The notes beneath the pieces were generated by a model that saw nothing but the letters and a program-made list of their open reading frames with translations, was not told the DNA's origin and made no database searches. The position numbers and the translations under genes were made by a program. From Candidatus Accumulibacter proximus (GTDB taxonomy: Bacteria > Pseudomonadota > Gammaproteobacteria > Burkholderiales > Rhodocyclaceae), in the NCBI GenBank assembly GCA_016709675.1, contig JADJMH010000040.1, forward strand, positions 62,001 to 126,000: a DNA stretch of 64,000 nucleotides. The letters run 5' to 3'. Positions 8,680 through 17,846 of the stretch are shown here, piece after piece; the stretch's first letter is position 1, and each line of letters starts with the position of its first letter.

Positions 8680-9261
8680 TCAGCCGCCGAACGGCCGTAC
8701 GCCGATCAGCCAGACGTGCAGCCAGAAGGCGAACGCGGCCCACGCCGCGAGACCCAGGATCACCGCCGTGAGGTCGCGCGTGATCGGCCCGGTCACGTAA
8801 TCGGTGCCGGTAGCGCGGTCGCGGCGACGGGCCGAAGCGTAGTCCGGGATCGCCCAGGCAAGGAAGCTGCCGAACAGCAACACGTCGGCCAGCGTGCCAT
8901 TGGCGATCAGGTGCGCGAATGCCCAGACCTTCACGCCCGCAACCATCGGATGACCGACCGCCCGCTTGATTCGCGTTCCCGGCACGTACGCCGCCGCCAG
9001 CAGGATGAACGCCGGAACGGTCAGCAGCGTGGCCAGGTGCCTGGTCCACAGCGGAGGGCTCCAGATCGCTACTGGCGTCAGGCGCGCCTCGCCGTAGCCA
9101 TAGACGATCAGCACGAAACCGGCGATCGACACGATCGAGTAGACGGCCTTCCACCCATTCACCCCGAGCTTCGCCACCTGGGCGTTGCGGAAGCCATCCG
9201 CGAAGATTCGTATGGAGTGTATCCCCAGGAAAGTCGTGAGGCCGAGAATCAGCAGGGTCAT
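8680..9261 (-). CDS. NnrU family protein
   Basis: The 193-residue integral membrane protein has about five to six hydrophobic helices and the NnrU signatures GIHSIRI near the N-terminus, then VGHPMV and AHLIANGTLADVLLFG. NnrU proteins are linked to nitric-oxide reduction and denitrification gene sets, and the domain resembles isoprenylcysteine-methyltransferase-like membrane proteins. No nor or nir genes are in the window. The ATG at 9261 gives the conserved N-terminus. Confidence 0.85.
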   Translation of the reverse strand: MTLLILGLTTFLGIHSIRIFADGFRNAQVAKLGVNGWKAVYSIVSIAGFVLIVYGYGEARLTPVAIWSPPLWTRHLATLLTVPAFILLAAAYVPGTRIKRAVGHPMVAGVKVWAFAHLIANGTLADVLLFGSFLAWAIPDYASARRRDRATGTDYVTGPITRDLTAVILGLAAWAAFAFWLHVWLIGVRPFGG

Positions 9262-9453
9262 GGTTGCTCCGAAGACTCGACCAGGGTGTCGAGAAAGCGA
9301 TCCGCACGCTGGCGCATCGCCACCGCCGCAAACCACGCCGTGACACGCTGAACACCTGTCGATGTCGGTAGGATAAGGCGCGCATACAGAACTCCGCCGG
9401 TATTGCGCACCCACCTTCACGCTTGCAGATTGCCGACCCGCCTGAATTCGATT

Positions 9454-9527
9454 TGGAGCGGGCGAAGGGAATCGAACCCTCGGCTCTAGCTTGGGAAGCT
9501 AGGGTATTACCATTATACGACGCCCGC
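9454..9527 (-). tRNA. tRNA-Gly (anticodon CCC)
   Basis: The minus strand folds as a complete cloverleaf. The acceptor arms are GCGGGCG and CGCCCGC, the anticodon arm is CTAGC–loop TTCCCAA–GCTAG, and the T loop is GGTTCGATTCC. The anticodon at loop positions 3–5 is CCC. The 3' CCA is encoded (discriminator T). The sequence closely resembles E. coli glyU. Confidence 0.97.
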
Positions 9528-9639
9528 GCAGGACGCCATTCTACGACGGTTATGGCCGCATCCACAACGACGCTGTCGAGAATCGGAGATCTGGCGCTCT
9601 CGCTGCCTGCCGCAAATGACCAACACTGCGGCACAGCGC

Positions 9640-10311
9640 TCAAGCCAGATCGATGACGGTACGAAACAGGCGATGATCAGAAGCGACGTACTTGCGTTCA
9701 AAGGGTGTCAGTGGCTGCTCTGGTAGATAGGGCTCACAGAGAGCGGCTCGCTGCGTCAGCCTGTGCACCGCGAAGCACAACTCCATCAGGTAGACCGGCC
9801 AATTGCTTCGGCATTCGAGGACGCCACCCAGGGCAAGCAAGGTGGGGAAAACCGGATGCCCATGCCAGCGCCGACTCAGGTGGCCGACCTTCGGCCACGG
9901 GTTGGGATAAAGCAGGTAGTGGCGGTCGAGCGTGACGCCCGCATCGTGCAACAGCCGCCAGTAATCGACCACGTCGGCACGAACCAGATCGAGATTGGCT
10001 GGCCATTCGGCAGCCCTGCCCTTGCCGCGTGCCAGGCGCGACGCGGACTGGTCGACCCCGATCACGTAGTGCGCGGGAAACGCACTGGCCAGCAGGAGGC
10101 TGCTCTCCCCGACCCCGCAGCACGAGTCGAGGATCAACGGTGCGCCTGCGGCGACTCGCTGAAAACGCTCGAAGCTGGCGGCAAAAGCGCTGCGGTTGTA
10201 GTCGGCATACGGCTTGCGGAAGGGCACATTCACGTGCCGGTCGAGCAGCATCGCCAGGTGTGCGTGCACACCAGTCTGCGCGCTGGCCGGAAGGCGGGAG
10301 TTGCCGTACAT
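9640..10311 (-). CDS. TrmB-like SAM-dependent methyltransferase
   Basis: The 223-residue protein has a Rossmann SAM-binding site (LILDSCCGVGESSLLLA, about residue 60) and the TrmB-type motif YLLYPNPWPK followed by RRWHGHPVFP. It is therefore probably a paralogue of the tRNA m7G46 methyltransferase. It is longer and more divergent at the N-terminus than standard TrmB, so its substrate is uncertain. It lies just downstream of dusC (7 bp), another tRNA-modification gene, and the two are likely cotranscribed. Confidence 0.75.
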   Translation of the reverse strand: MYGNSRLPASAQTGVHAHLAMLLDRHVNVPFRKPYADYNRSAFAASFERFQRVAAGAPLILDSCCGVGESSLLLASAFPAHYVIGVDQSASRLARGKGRAAEWPANLDLVRADVVDYWRLLHDAGVTLDRHYLLYPNPWPKVGHLSRRWHGHPVFPTLLALGGVLECRSNWPVYLMELCFAVHRLTQRAALCEPYLPEQPLTPFERKYVASDHRLFRTVIDLA

Positions 10312-10318
10312 CGACCGC

Positions 10319-11308
10319 CTACGCTGGCGCCGGCAAGCGCAGCACGCCATGCCGATCGAGCATGCGGGTGACGTCATCGGCGCCCCGCAACTCCCGGACC
10401 GCCAGGAACAGGACGTCGGCTTCGACGAAGGTGCGCCGCAGCGCACCGAGCCACAGCTTCAGGCGACCCGGCGCGTGTCGCGGCGAGACCTTGGCACACA
10501 CCTGCAGCCAGAAAGACGCCAGCAGTGGCTGCAGCCGACGCCAGTCGGACGAGCGGTCGCTTGCCAGTTCCTCGCCAGCGGCCAGCGCACGAATCCGTCG
10601 GGCAAGAAAGGGATCGGCGACCGCACCCCGCCCGATCATCACGTCCGGGCAACCGCTGAGGGAACAGCAGCGGACGTGGTCATCAGTCGTCCATACCTCG
10701 CCGTTCGCCGTCACGGGGAACTGAACGACTTCGTCGATGCGGGCAACCCATTCCCAGTGCGCCGGCGGTCGATAGCCCTCGGCCCTGGTGCGCGCATGCA
10801 CGACCAGCGACACCACGCCGCCGGCCGCCAGCGCTCGCGCACAATCCAGCGTTCTCGAGGTATCGCGCATCCCGAGCCGCATCTTGGCGGTGAACGGGAT
10901 TTCCGCAGGCACCACGCGCCTGACCGCAGAGGCGATGCGAAACAACTGTTCCGGATCGGCAAGCAGCATGGCACCGCCCCCATGACGATTGACCGTTGGT
11001 GCGGGACAGCCGAAATTCAGATCGATACCGGCCGGCGACAGCGAAGCCAGTTGTGCCGCGTTTTCCGCCAGGCAGCCCGGATCACTGCCCAGGAGTTGAA
11101 CGGCGACAGGCGTACCCGCGCGAGTGCGGCTTCCCCGGGTGAGTTCGGGACACACCCGGTGGAAAGCACGCGCTGGCAGCAGGCTACCCGAGACGCGGAT
11201 GAACTCGCTGACCGCCAGGTCATACGCCCCAACCCGCGTCAACACGTCGCGCAGAATATCATCGACGAGGCCTTCCATCGGTGCCAGCAGCAGTTTTCCC
11301 ATGTTCAC
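10319..11308 (-). CDS. dusC: tRNA-dihydrouridine(16) synthase DusC
   Basis: The 329-residue FMN enzyme has the Dus signatures LLAPMEGLVDDILRDVL at the N-terminus, LNFGCPAPTVNRHGGGA with the catalytic Cys at about residue 100, the phosphate-binding VVHART, and ANGEVWT plus MIGRGAVADP. The APMEG start and overall length fit the DusC subfamily, which reduces U16 in tRNA with NADPH. The last about 75 residues form the helical tRNA-binding domain. Confidence 0.92.
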   Translation of the reverse strand: MNMGKLLLAPMEGLVDDILRDVLTRVGAYDLAVSEFIRVSGSLLPARAFHRVCPELTRGSRTRAGTPVAVQLLGSDPGCLAENAAQLASLSPAGIDLNFGCPAPTVNRHGGGAMLLADPEQLFRIASAVRRVVPAEIPFTAKMRLGMRDTSRTLDCARALAAGGVVSLVVHARTRAEGYRPPAHWEWVARIDEVVQFPVTANGEVWTTDDHVRCCSLSGCPDVMIGRGAVADPFLARRIRALAAGEELASDRSSDWRRLQPLLASFWLQVCAKVSPRHAPGRLKLWLGALRRTFVEADVLFLAVRELRGADDVTRMLDRHGVLRLPAPA

Positions 11309-11501
11309 CCCGGGTTTTTTTCGCCCATTCTACGCGAGGAGACCCCTTCGGCCCGAACTGGAACCTGAACAACTCTCGTGCGCATCAGGTAGCAAACCCT
11401 CATTATTCATAAACCCAACAAAGGGGGCACAAGGTACAATCCGCTACCGGCTGACCCATGGTTTTGTCTGACTGAATTCCTTGACCCTCGATGCTCACTT
11501 G

Positions 11502-13031
11502 ATGATCGACACGAAAAATCCTCTCGAGATTGCACGCGAAGCGCTCAAACAACTGACGGTCCGCAAGCTGCTGCCGACGCCCGCGAACTACCAGGCCTGT
11601 TACAACGAGGTGGCAAAACTTCCCGACGTGACAGGATTTCCCGAGGCGCCGTTGCGTCGCATCGCGACCGCGCTGGCTGGCGCGAATCCAGGACGGGACC
11701 GACAGCTTGATCGCCTCGGAGCCGCGATCGGCAAGCGCAGCTGGCAGGGTATCCAGGATGCGCTGATCGCACTCACCAGCACCGAGTCGGCCGGCAGTGA
11801 CAACGAAGCAAAGGCCTCGACCGAAGACAAAGCGCCAGAACACACCAGCGAGTTGCTGGCCAGGATCACACGCCTGATCGAAGACCTGCTGCCGGCACTC
11901 GGCAACGAAGATGAGTGGTTGTCCAGCCAGGCGCCAAAGCTGCTGGAAACCCTCAAAGGCCCGGCAGTGGACTTCCAGGCGCTGTTGGCCCTGCTCTCCA
12001 GCTTCAGCCAGCGGGCATCGTTGGCGGCTGAAGAACAGGGGGAGATCAAGCAGACCTTGCTCAAGCTGCTGCATTTGATCATCGATAACATCGGTGAGTT
12101 GAGCCTCGATGAGCAATGCGTCCAGGGCCAGATCGATTCTCTCGTCAGTGCCGTGTCGCCCCCGATCACCCTCCGCCGCCTGGACGACGTCGAGCGCCGA
12201 CTGCAGGATGTCATCACCCGACAGCGGGAGGCAAAGAGCCGCACACTGGAAGCGCAGGAGGCGATGCGCCAGATGTTGGCGGCCTTCATCGATCAGCTGG
12301 CGATGATGAATCAATCAAGCACAGACTTCCAGAATGACCTGGAGGAAAGCTCGCGGCAGATTGCCGAGGTCAGAACAATCGAAGATCTGACGCCACTGCT
12401 GAAACGGGTGATCGATGCCACCCGCGGGATGGCTGAAGACACCGCGGCTGCCCGCGATCAGCTCCAGGAGTTGCAGGCCGGCGCCCTGGCCACCAACGCC
12501 GAGCTGGTCAGGCTGCACGAGGAACTCCAGCACGCGAGCGCTTCCGCCCGGCACGACCCCCTGACCGACGTCCTCAACCGCCGTGGCCTCAACGAGGCGC
12601 TGGCACGCGAGATCGCCAGCGTCCGACGCAAGGGCGAAATGCTATCGCTGTCCTTGCTCGACGTCGACAATTTCAAGCAGCTCAATGACCGCCTGGGCCA
12701 CGCCAGCGGCGACGAGGCCCTGATTCACCTGGTGCAGGTCGTTCACCACTACATGCGACCGGTCGACACCCTGGCGCGCTACGGCGGCGAGGAGTTCGTG
12801 ATCCTGATGCCGGATACCAACCTGGACGAGGGAATCGCGGCCATGAAACGCCTGCAAAGAGAGCTCACCAGAAACTTCTTCCTCGCTGGCAACGAGCGGG
12901 TCCTGATCACCTTCAGCGCCGGAGTAGCGGAACTGACTGCCGATGAATCGGGCGAAGACGTCATCAGTCGGGCGGACCGGGCCATGTATGTGGCCAAGAG
13001 GGCCGGGAAAAACCGGGTCATGGGCGGTTAG
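11502..13031 (+). CDS. Diguanylate cyclase (GGDEF) with helical N-terminus
   Basis: The 509-residue cytoplasmic protein has a C-terminal GGDEF domain with active site RYGGEEF (about residue 425), a preceding RxxD inhibitory site (RPVD) and the substrate-binding LSLLDVDNFKQLNDRLGH. It should make c-di-GMP and be product-inhibited. The first 350 residues are helical, with a coiled-coil before the GGDEF domain, and lack any sensor domain I recognise. A TTG codon 21 bp upstream is an alternative start. No membrane segment is seen. Confidence 0.9.
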   Translation: MIDTKNPLEIAREALKQLTVRKLLPTPANYQACYNEVAKLPDVTGFPEAPLRRIATALAGANPGRDRQLDRLGAAIGKRSWQGIQDALIALTSTESAGSDNEAKASTEDKAPEHTSELLARITRLIEDLLPALGNEDEWLSSQAPKLLETLKGPAVDFQALLALLSSFSQRASLAAEEQGEIKQTLLKLLHLIIDNIGELSLDEQCVQGQIDSLVSAVSPPITLRRLDDVERRLQDVITRQREAKSRTLEAQEAMRQMLAAFIDQLAMMNQSSTDFQNDLEESSRQIAEVRTIEDLTPLLKRVIDATRGMAEDTAAARDQLQELQAGALATNAELVRLHEELQHASASARHDPLTDVLNRRGLNEALAREIASVRRKGEMLSLSLLDVDNFKQLNDRLGHASGDEALIHLVQVVHHYMRPVDTLARYGGEEFVILMPDTNLDEGIAAMKRLQRELTRNFFLAGNERVLITFSAGVAELTADESGEDVISRADRAMYVAKRAGKNRVMGG

Positions 13032-13264
13032 CCGGGCAAGGTACTCTCCGCTCGTCGGCGATCGAGCGCGATCTGGCGCGGTCCACGGCTGCCTTCCCGG
13101 GCCCACATTCTCCCCTCGGCGGACCGGGCGATGGTCGATCCGTCGCCGGCGGCGACGACTCTTTCAGCGACCTTGCGGGGCGGCTCCCTGCCACTCCCCT
13201 GCCAGCGGCCCCTGCTGCCCCCGACAGAGCAGCGACGGCGAATCTGCTCGTTCCAGGTACTCAC
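13028..13264 (-). CDS. Small Arg-rich protein, doubtful
   Basis: A 78-codon frame starts with GTG at 13264, preceded by an AAGGAAGG ribosome-binding site at good spacing, and begins MSTWNEQIRRRCS. It follows the M14 peptidase gene by 21 bp in the same direction. The rest is Arg/Gly-rich and looks like high-GC filler. No family is recognised. The end overlaps the diguanylate cyclase stop on the other strand. Confidence 0.3.
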   Translation of the reverse strand: MSTWNEQIRRRCSVGGSRGRWQGSGREPPRKVAERVVAAGDGSTIARSAEGRMWAREGSRGPRQIALDRRRAESTLPG

Positions 13265-13285
13265 TGCAAGTCCCTTCCTTGCTTT

Positions 13286-14329
13286 CTACACGCTCTCGCA
13301 CAACTCGGGGGCAACCCGTTGATGGCGTGCGTAGGGGAGTCGCTCCATCAGGTAACACAGGCAGTCCTGCCGCACGACGCGCCGATCGAGCGTCAGCATC
13401 GCGGGCGTGGCAGCCCGCCGCAGACTGATCGTACCATCGAGACAGTCCAGAAACTCTGCCGCCACGTCGGCACCGCTTTCGTCGCGCACATCAAGCGGGG
13501 ACTGCAGGCGAGTACGTCCGAAGACTGTACCGGGGTCGAGCGGCCGGAAGTTCATGTGGTCGAGGTGGGGATCAAAGTCGATATCAGCCAGCGCATCGCC
13601 AAAGCCAAAGGATGCTGCCGCTGGCACCCGCACCGTCGCGACCGTGTGATAGAGGTCGATGTCATGTTCATGGACAGCGTGCGCCGGGAACTGCGCCAGG
13701 TGCAGGCAAGCCTCGATGAAGCGCGCGACATGCGCTTCGTTACCCGGGTTGCCTGGCTTGCCGCATTCAACGGTCAGCGACGGGCAGAGCGGCGAGAAGG
13801 CGGTCGTCTGTGTTCCCGCGAGACCACGAAACCACACGACGGTCCGCGAAAAGAGCAGGGACAGGTGCAGGGCTGCCTGGTCCAGCCGACTGATCACGCA
13901 ATAGTGCGGATTGAGACCGGTGTTGTTGTGGATATCGATGCTGGCGAAGACACCGCGCGCCTGCATCAGGCAGTACACTTCACTCATCGCCGCGTGCTCC
14001 GGCGTCTCCGTGTGCGCATCGCTGCCCGGCCAGACGCGGTTGTAGTCGGGTTGATGATCGAGCCGACGCAAACCTTCACGGGCAGCTGCGACATTGCCGA
14101 TGAGGATCGACAGCGCCCGCGGCAGCAGCCGTTTTCCGTACGCACGCAGCACGCTCTGCAGTGCAACGACACCGCTGTCTTCGTTACCGTGCAGGAGCAC
14201 AGAGATGAACAGCGGTGTCTGGCGTCGTCCAGGCAGGTGGATCAGAGTCGGGCCGGCCAACAGACGGTGGAGTTCGCGGGCGGGAGTGTCGAGAAAACGT
14301 TCGGGCAAGGCATCGAGTACGGTCAGCAT
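13286..14329 (-). CDS. Succinylglutamate desuccinylase/aspartoacylase-like M14 metallopeptidase
   Basis: The protein of about 347 residues has the zinc ligands HGNEDSG (His and Glu) and the substrate-side DIHNNTG with LNPHYCVIS of the AstE/AspA branch of M14 carboxypeptidases. Such enzymes cleave N-acyl amino acids or gamma-glutamyl-type bonds. The start may instead be at 14359 (MSGRYEL), overlapping the upstream gene by 17 bp. It forms an operon with the GCS2-type ligase. A recurring pairing of a glutamyl ligase and a deacylase suggests linked peptide metabolism, which is inference. Confidence 0.78.
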   Translation of the reverse strand: MLTVLDALPERFLDTPARELHRLLAGPTLIHLPGRRQTPLFISVLLHGNEDSGVVALQSVLRAYGKRLLPRALSILIGNVAAAREGLRRLDHQPDYNRVWPGSDAHTETPEHAAMSEVYCLMQARGVFASIDIHNNTGLNPHYCVISRLDQAALHLSLLFSRTVVWFRGLAGTQTTAFSPLCPSLTVECGKPGNPGNEAHVARFIEACLHLAQFPAHAVHEHDIDLYHTVATVRVPAAASFGFGDALADIDFDPHLDHMNFRPLDPGTVFGRTRLQSPLDVRDESGADVAAEFLDCLDGTISLRRAATPAMLTLDRRVVRQDCLCYLMERLPYARHQRVAPELCESV

Positions 14330-14342
14330 GAAGGAATACAAC

Positions 14343-15764
14343 TCATATCGGCCACTCATGCACTGGCATGAGGCGGCGCTGGTGGTCAAGATAATCGGCG
14401 GTCAGCCGGAAGAAGTCATGGTGTTTCGCATAGTGCGCCAGTTGCCAGGCGGCACCGTTCTGACGGCGGCGCAGACGTCCGGCGATCACCTCCAGGTAGC
14501 GCGCAATGTCGTCGGTGGCCAGGTCGAGCTGACTCAGCCCTTCGCGCGCCAGCGGCAACAGTTCACGTTCCAGCAATTCGGCGGCAGTCCTGCGATGTCC
14601 GCCCGGCCAGTGGAGTTGCGCAGCAAGACCGTAGCGCGCGGCACGATAGAAATTGTCACTCGCCACCGCGAAGGGTAACTGTAATTCAGGTGCCACCGTT
14701 TGCCTGGTCAACATGCGCACGACACCATAGTAAAAAGCCGCATTGGCGATCATGTCGATGATGCTTGGGCCGGCCGGCATCACCCGCTGCTCGACGCGCA
14801 GGTGTGGCCGTCCGCTTTCGTCGAAACCGATGAGCAGCCGGTTCCAGCGCCAGATGGTGCCGTTGTGCAGGCGCAGATGGGCATAGGAGTGCAGCGGCCC
14901 CGGCATTTCGAACGGCAGCAGCACGGCATAATTCGACAGATTCTCGGCAAACAGGGCAGTGGGGTCGGCAGCCAGGTAGCCCGACCCGAAAGTGACGCGC
15001 AGGTGTTGCGGATGTCCCGGATCGCAGCAATCAACCGCCTGCTCGAACAGCGGCACGCGCGTCTCGTGCCAGAGCGCGCGCTCGAACAGGAACGGGGAGT
15101 TGGCAGCCAGGGCGACCAATGGCGCGGCGAGAAGCAGTGACGCGTTGTAGGTCCGGGCCGCCTCGCTCGCTGGAGTCTGCAGGTGCACCTGAAACGATGT
15201 CGTTGCCGCCTCCAGCATGACGTCGGTGTGGGTGGTTCGCAAACTGTCGATGCCGGCAATATCAAGCGTCAGAGGCCGTCCGCCGCGTAGGGCCAGAATC
15301 TGTTCGTTGAGCATGGCGTAGCGCCTGGACGGCGTCATGCTGGCCAGCGACAGGTCAGCCTCGCAGAGCGTAGGCAGGGTGCCGATGGCGATCAGCGACG
15401 ACCCGTCGGCAGCGGCAATGCACAGGCATTGCCGCCACGTTGCGGTTAGTTCGCTTTCAAGCTGGGACAGCGCAGTACCGCACAAGGACTGCGGCGTCCC
15501 GTTGAGTTCGACGTTGAACTGCGATAACTCGGGCACTACCAGCGGGCTGGCCATTCGCGCCAGAAACGACACGTTGCGCGGCGCCGGCAACAGTTTCTCG
15601 TCGATCAGCCAGGCCTCGAGTTCGAAGCCTGCCACCAGGCCGTCGTCGGCAAACTCGTCGCGGCTGTAGGCATCGTGTGCATGCTGGGTCTCCAGAGCAA
15701 GGCGGTGCCTGAAACGGACGAAGTCGTCCCCAGTGAAGCCGTCGCCGCCAATCTCCTTCCCCAT
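14343..15764 (-). CDS. GCS2-type glutamate–cysteine ligase / carboxylate–amine ligase
   Basis: The 473-residue protein belongs to the glutamate-cysteine ligase family 2. It shows the acid-rich start GFELEAWLID, the FNVELNGTP motif and the substrate region around ASLTPSRRY-like ASMTPSRRYAMLNE, with TSFQVHLQ and NRLLIGFDESGRPH further on. Members join glutamate to an amine in an ATP-dependent way, and some make gamma-glutamylcysteine. The acceptor cannot be read from sequence. It is the first gene of the pair with the M14 enzyme, overlapping its possible start. Confidence 0.8.
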   Translation of the reverse strand: MGKEIGGDGFTGDDFVRFRHRLALETQHAHDAYSRDEFADDGLVAGFELEAWLIDEKLLPAPRNVSFLARMASPLVVPELSQFNVELNGTPQSLCGTALSQLESELTATWRQCLCIAAADGSSLIAIGTLPTLCEADLSLASMTPSRRYAMLNEQILALRGGRPLTLDIAGIDSLRTTHTDVMLEAATTSFQVHLQTPASEAARTYNASLLLAAPLVALAANSPFLFERALWHETRVPLFEQAVDCCDPGHPQHLRVTFGSGYLAADPTALFAENLSNYAVLLPFEMPGPLHSYAHLRLHNGTIWRWNRLLIGFDESGRPHLRVEQRVMPAGPSIIDMIANAAFYYGVVRMLTRQTVAPELQLPFAVASDNFYRAARYGLAAQLHWPGGHRRTAAELLERELLPLAREGLSQLDLATDDIARYLEVIAGRLRRRQNGAAWQLAHYAKHHDFFRLTADYLDHQRRLMPVHEWPI

Positions 15765-15901
15765 CGGCCCTCTCCCCCGAGTCTGCTAGCCAAGCCCAGT
15801 GCGCAGGTAAAACCCGCGCACAATCTCACTGCGATCAGACCTTCGCGGCTCGGCGGATGCCCGATATCCTGAAACAGCGACAGGCGGTGAGAGCCGGCAA
15901 G

Positions 15902-16435
15902 TCAATGCCTGGTCGCCCGATGAACAAAAAAGCGTACGGGTGCCGAACGGATTAGCGCCGTGCCGGAGCCGTCCACGACGATAACCTCGAGTTGATGCTC
16001 GACACTGTCCACTGCTGCTTGCTGCCACTCCGACGGGTTGATATCGAACCGCAGCGTTCCCCGCGTGGTCGGCAGGAGGGTGTTGTCCAGCCTGACCGCA
16101 AGGGCGTCTCCCCGTTCGGACTGCAATGCCGGCTCAATCACCACGGCCAGAGAGATCTGCCCGGTATTCGAATGCACCGTGCCGCCATTTTCGGGCTGAA
16201 TGATCTGCAATGCCGTGTAGGGTGCTGCTGCCCCGTGTTCGGGACGGGGAATGACGATCGGCGCCACCTGAGGTGAATCCATCAGATTGGCCGGTGGCAA
16301 CTTCACCTCGCTGGCTCCCTGGCTCGGCAGATCCGAGAACATGGGACCGGCCCGATCACGCGATTCGTACACCGGTTGCGCCCCGGTGAGCGCTGCGAAG
16401 CACATCGCAGCAAGGAGGAATAAACGTCTTTTCAT
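15902..16435 (-). CDS. Exported DUF4124-like protein
   Basis: The 177-residue protein has a signal peptide (MKRRLFLLAAMCFAALTGAQ, cleavage after about residue 19). A short region resembling DUF4124 follows (VYESRDRAGPMFSDLPSQGA, an odd envelope domain common in proteobacteria). The C-terminal half is an Ig-like fold (LQIIQPENGGTVHSNTGQI to VRFFVHRA). It is probably periplasmic with unknown function. It is the last gene of a minus-strand run after ccoQ. Confidence 0.7.
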   Translation of the reverse strand: MKRRLFLLAAMCFAALTGAQPVYESRDRAGPMFSDLPSQGASEVKLPPANLMDSPQVAPIVIPRPEHGAAAPYTALQIIQPENGGTVHSNTGQISLAVVIEPALQSERGDALAVRLDNTLLPTTRGTLRFDINPSEWQQAAVDSVEHQLEVIVVDGSGTALIRSAPVRFFVHRATRH

Positions 16436-16563
16436 GGCTATTGTCCTCTGCTGTAGTCAATCCTGCCGCGACAGCGCCAGCCGCTGCATCGGGCAGCATT
16501 ACGGATCCCCTGGCGGCTTGCCAGTCCCCGCCAACGCCTCGGACAACTAGCCTTCCGACAGCG

Positions 16564-16695
16564 TCAGTCCTTGCCTTCCTCGAAAGGAATCCGTGCGTCC
16601 TGCTCGAAGCGCGCCTTGCGCTTGTGGCCAAAGACCCAGACAACGATGGCGACGAAGGCAGCGATGAGGACGAAATGATAAATGGTCAAGTCCAT
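16564..16695 (-). CDS. ccoQ: CcoQ/FixQ-like subunit of cbb3 cytochrome oxidase (orphan)
   Basis: A 43-codon gene starts at the ATG at 16695, preceded by a GGAG ribosome-binding site. It encodes one membrane helix (YHFVLIAAFVAIVVWVF) and the typical basic–acidic tail HKRKARFEQDARIPFEEGKD. This is the hallmark of CcoQ (RRKAxFExAAxLPFxE), the small stabilising subunit of cbb3 oxidase. No ccoN, ccoO or ccoP lies in the window, so the gene is separated from its usual operon. Functional assignment rests on the motif and length. Confidence 0.75.
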   Translation of the reverse strand: MDLTIYHFVLIAAFVAIVVWVFGHKRKARFEQDARIPFEEGKD

Positions 16696-16759
16696 GGTGT
16701 CTCCGATTGTCAGGTCAGCTGCTGATTAGGGTGCTTCTCCAGTCCGGTCAGGGAAACCC

Positions 16760-17827
16760 TCAGTGGCCGCTATGGCTCCGATGCCCGTTATGACCGTTGT
16801 CCTCACGACGCCGGTGGTGACCTTGCTCGCCATGACTGTCCTTGCTGTGGTTCAGCGCGAGCATCTCAGCTACTTCGGGTTCGTTCTCTTCGAGATCCGC
16901 GAGCAGCCCTTCATCAGACAGGTCCAGGGGACGGGAATTTTGCCAGTCGTGGTCAGCCACCTGCTGCAAGCGCTTGACGACCGCTTCGTCATGCACTTCG
17001 ATGGCGAGTTCGCGCCGGCTGTCAAAGCTGCCCGGGGCTAGGTTGATTGATCCTATGATGGCTCGCCTGCCATCAGACAGCAACATCTTGGCATGCAACT
17101 TGAGTCCCTTCAGCCGGTGCACCTTGGCGCCCAGATCCTGGAGAATGCGCAATCCCTCGACGCCCTCAACCAACTTGCCTGCCTTGAGGAAGTGCATCGG
17201 TCGCGCCAGCACATGCAGTTTGACGCCGCGGCGCGTCGCGCGCACGAGGCGCTCGATGATCACCTCGTCCTGATAGCGTTCATTCTGCAAAAAGAGCGAC
17301 TCCTCGGCGGCGTCGATAAAACGGGCTACGCGGTTGCGCCCGTTGATGTTGCACCAAATGAGATGCGCGTCGTCGCCCGGATCGAACTGTTCGCGGTTCC
17401 AGTCGGCGTCGAAACACTGAACAATCTCGTCCACCTCATGGCGGTGCGAAGTCACCACGGCGTAATCACGCGTTTCGGTGAGGTTCTTCGTTTCCCAGTT
17501 GAGCGAATGCACGAAGGCCGTCTCGTCGTCCACCACCAGTGATTTCTCGTGCGTGATGTCGAAGGCCGGATTGCTGTCCGCCACCGGTACGCCGGCGGCC
17601 TCCAGGGCCTTGCGCGTCTCCTGGTTCTCTCCCTCGCCGCTGCGCCGGGCGGGGTTGAGCATCACCCGAACCTTTACGCCGCGTTGGTGTGCGGCGATGA
17701 CCGCAGCAACCAGGCCGGGATCGGAGAAAAGAAACATCTTGATGCGCAGCGACTCCCTGGCGGCGGCGATCGCCTCGACGATCGGCTGGCCCGTATCGTC
17801 TGGCAGAACAATGAGCGAACGATGCAT
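16760..17827 (-). CDS. Phospholipase D family protein with His-rich tail
   Basis: The 355-residue protein contains two HKD motifs: THEKSLVVDDE (about residue 95) and LHAKMLLSDGRRAIIGSINL (about residue 245). This is the two-half active site of phospholipase D and cardiolipin-synthase enzymes. No membrane segment precedes them, so it may be a soluble PLD or nuclease-like enzyme. The last 30 residues are rich in His, Gly and Arg (HGEQGHHRRREDNGHNGHR), a likely metal-binding tail. The start at 17827 is used because the upstream extension runs into the ABC gene. Confidence 0.82.
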   Translation of the reverse strand: MHRSLIVLPDDTGQPIVEAIAAARESLRIKMFLFSDPGLVAAVIAAHQRGVKVRVMLNPARRSGEGENQETRKALEAAGVPVADSNPAFDITHEKSLVVDDETAFVHSLNWETKNLTETRDYAVVTSHRHEVDEIVQCFDADWNREQFDPGDDAHLIWCNINGRNRVARFIDAAEESLFLQNERYQDEVIIERLVRATRRGVKLHVLARPMHFLKAGKLVEGVEGLRILQDLGAKVHRLKGLKLHAKMLLSDGRRAIIGSINLAPGSFDSRRELAIEVHDEAVVKRLQQVADHDWQNSRPLDLSDEGLLADLEENEPEVAEMLALNHSKDSHGEQGHHRRREDNGHNGHRSHSGH

Positions 17828-17846
17828 GAGATAAAAACTCCGGAAG

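Noticed and set aside
9454..9527. tRNA-Gly as an integration site
   Set aside because: No integrase gene and no repeat of the tRNA 3' end were seen nearby.
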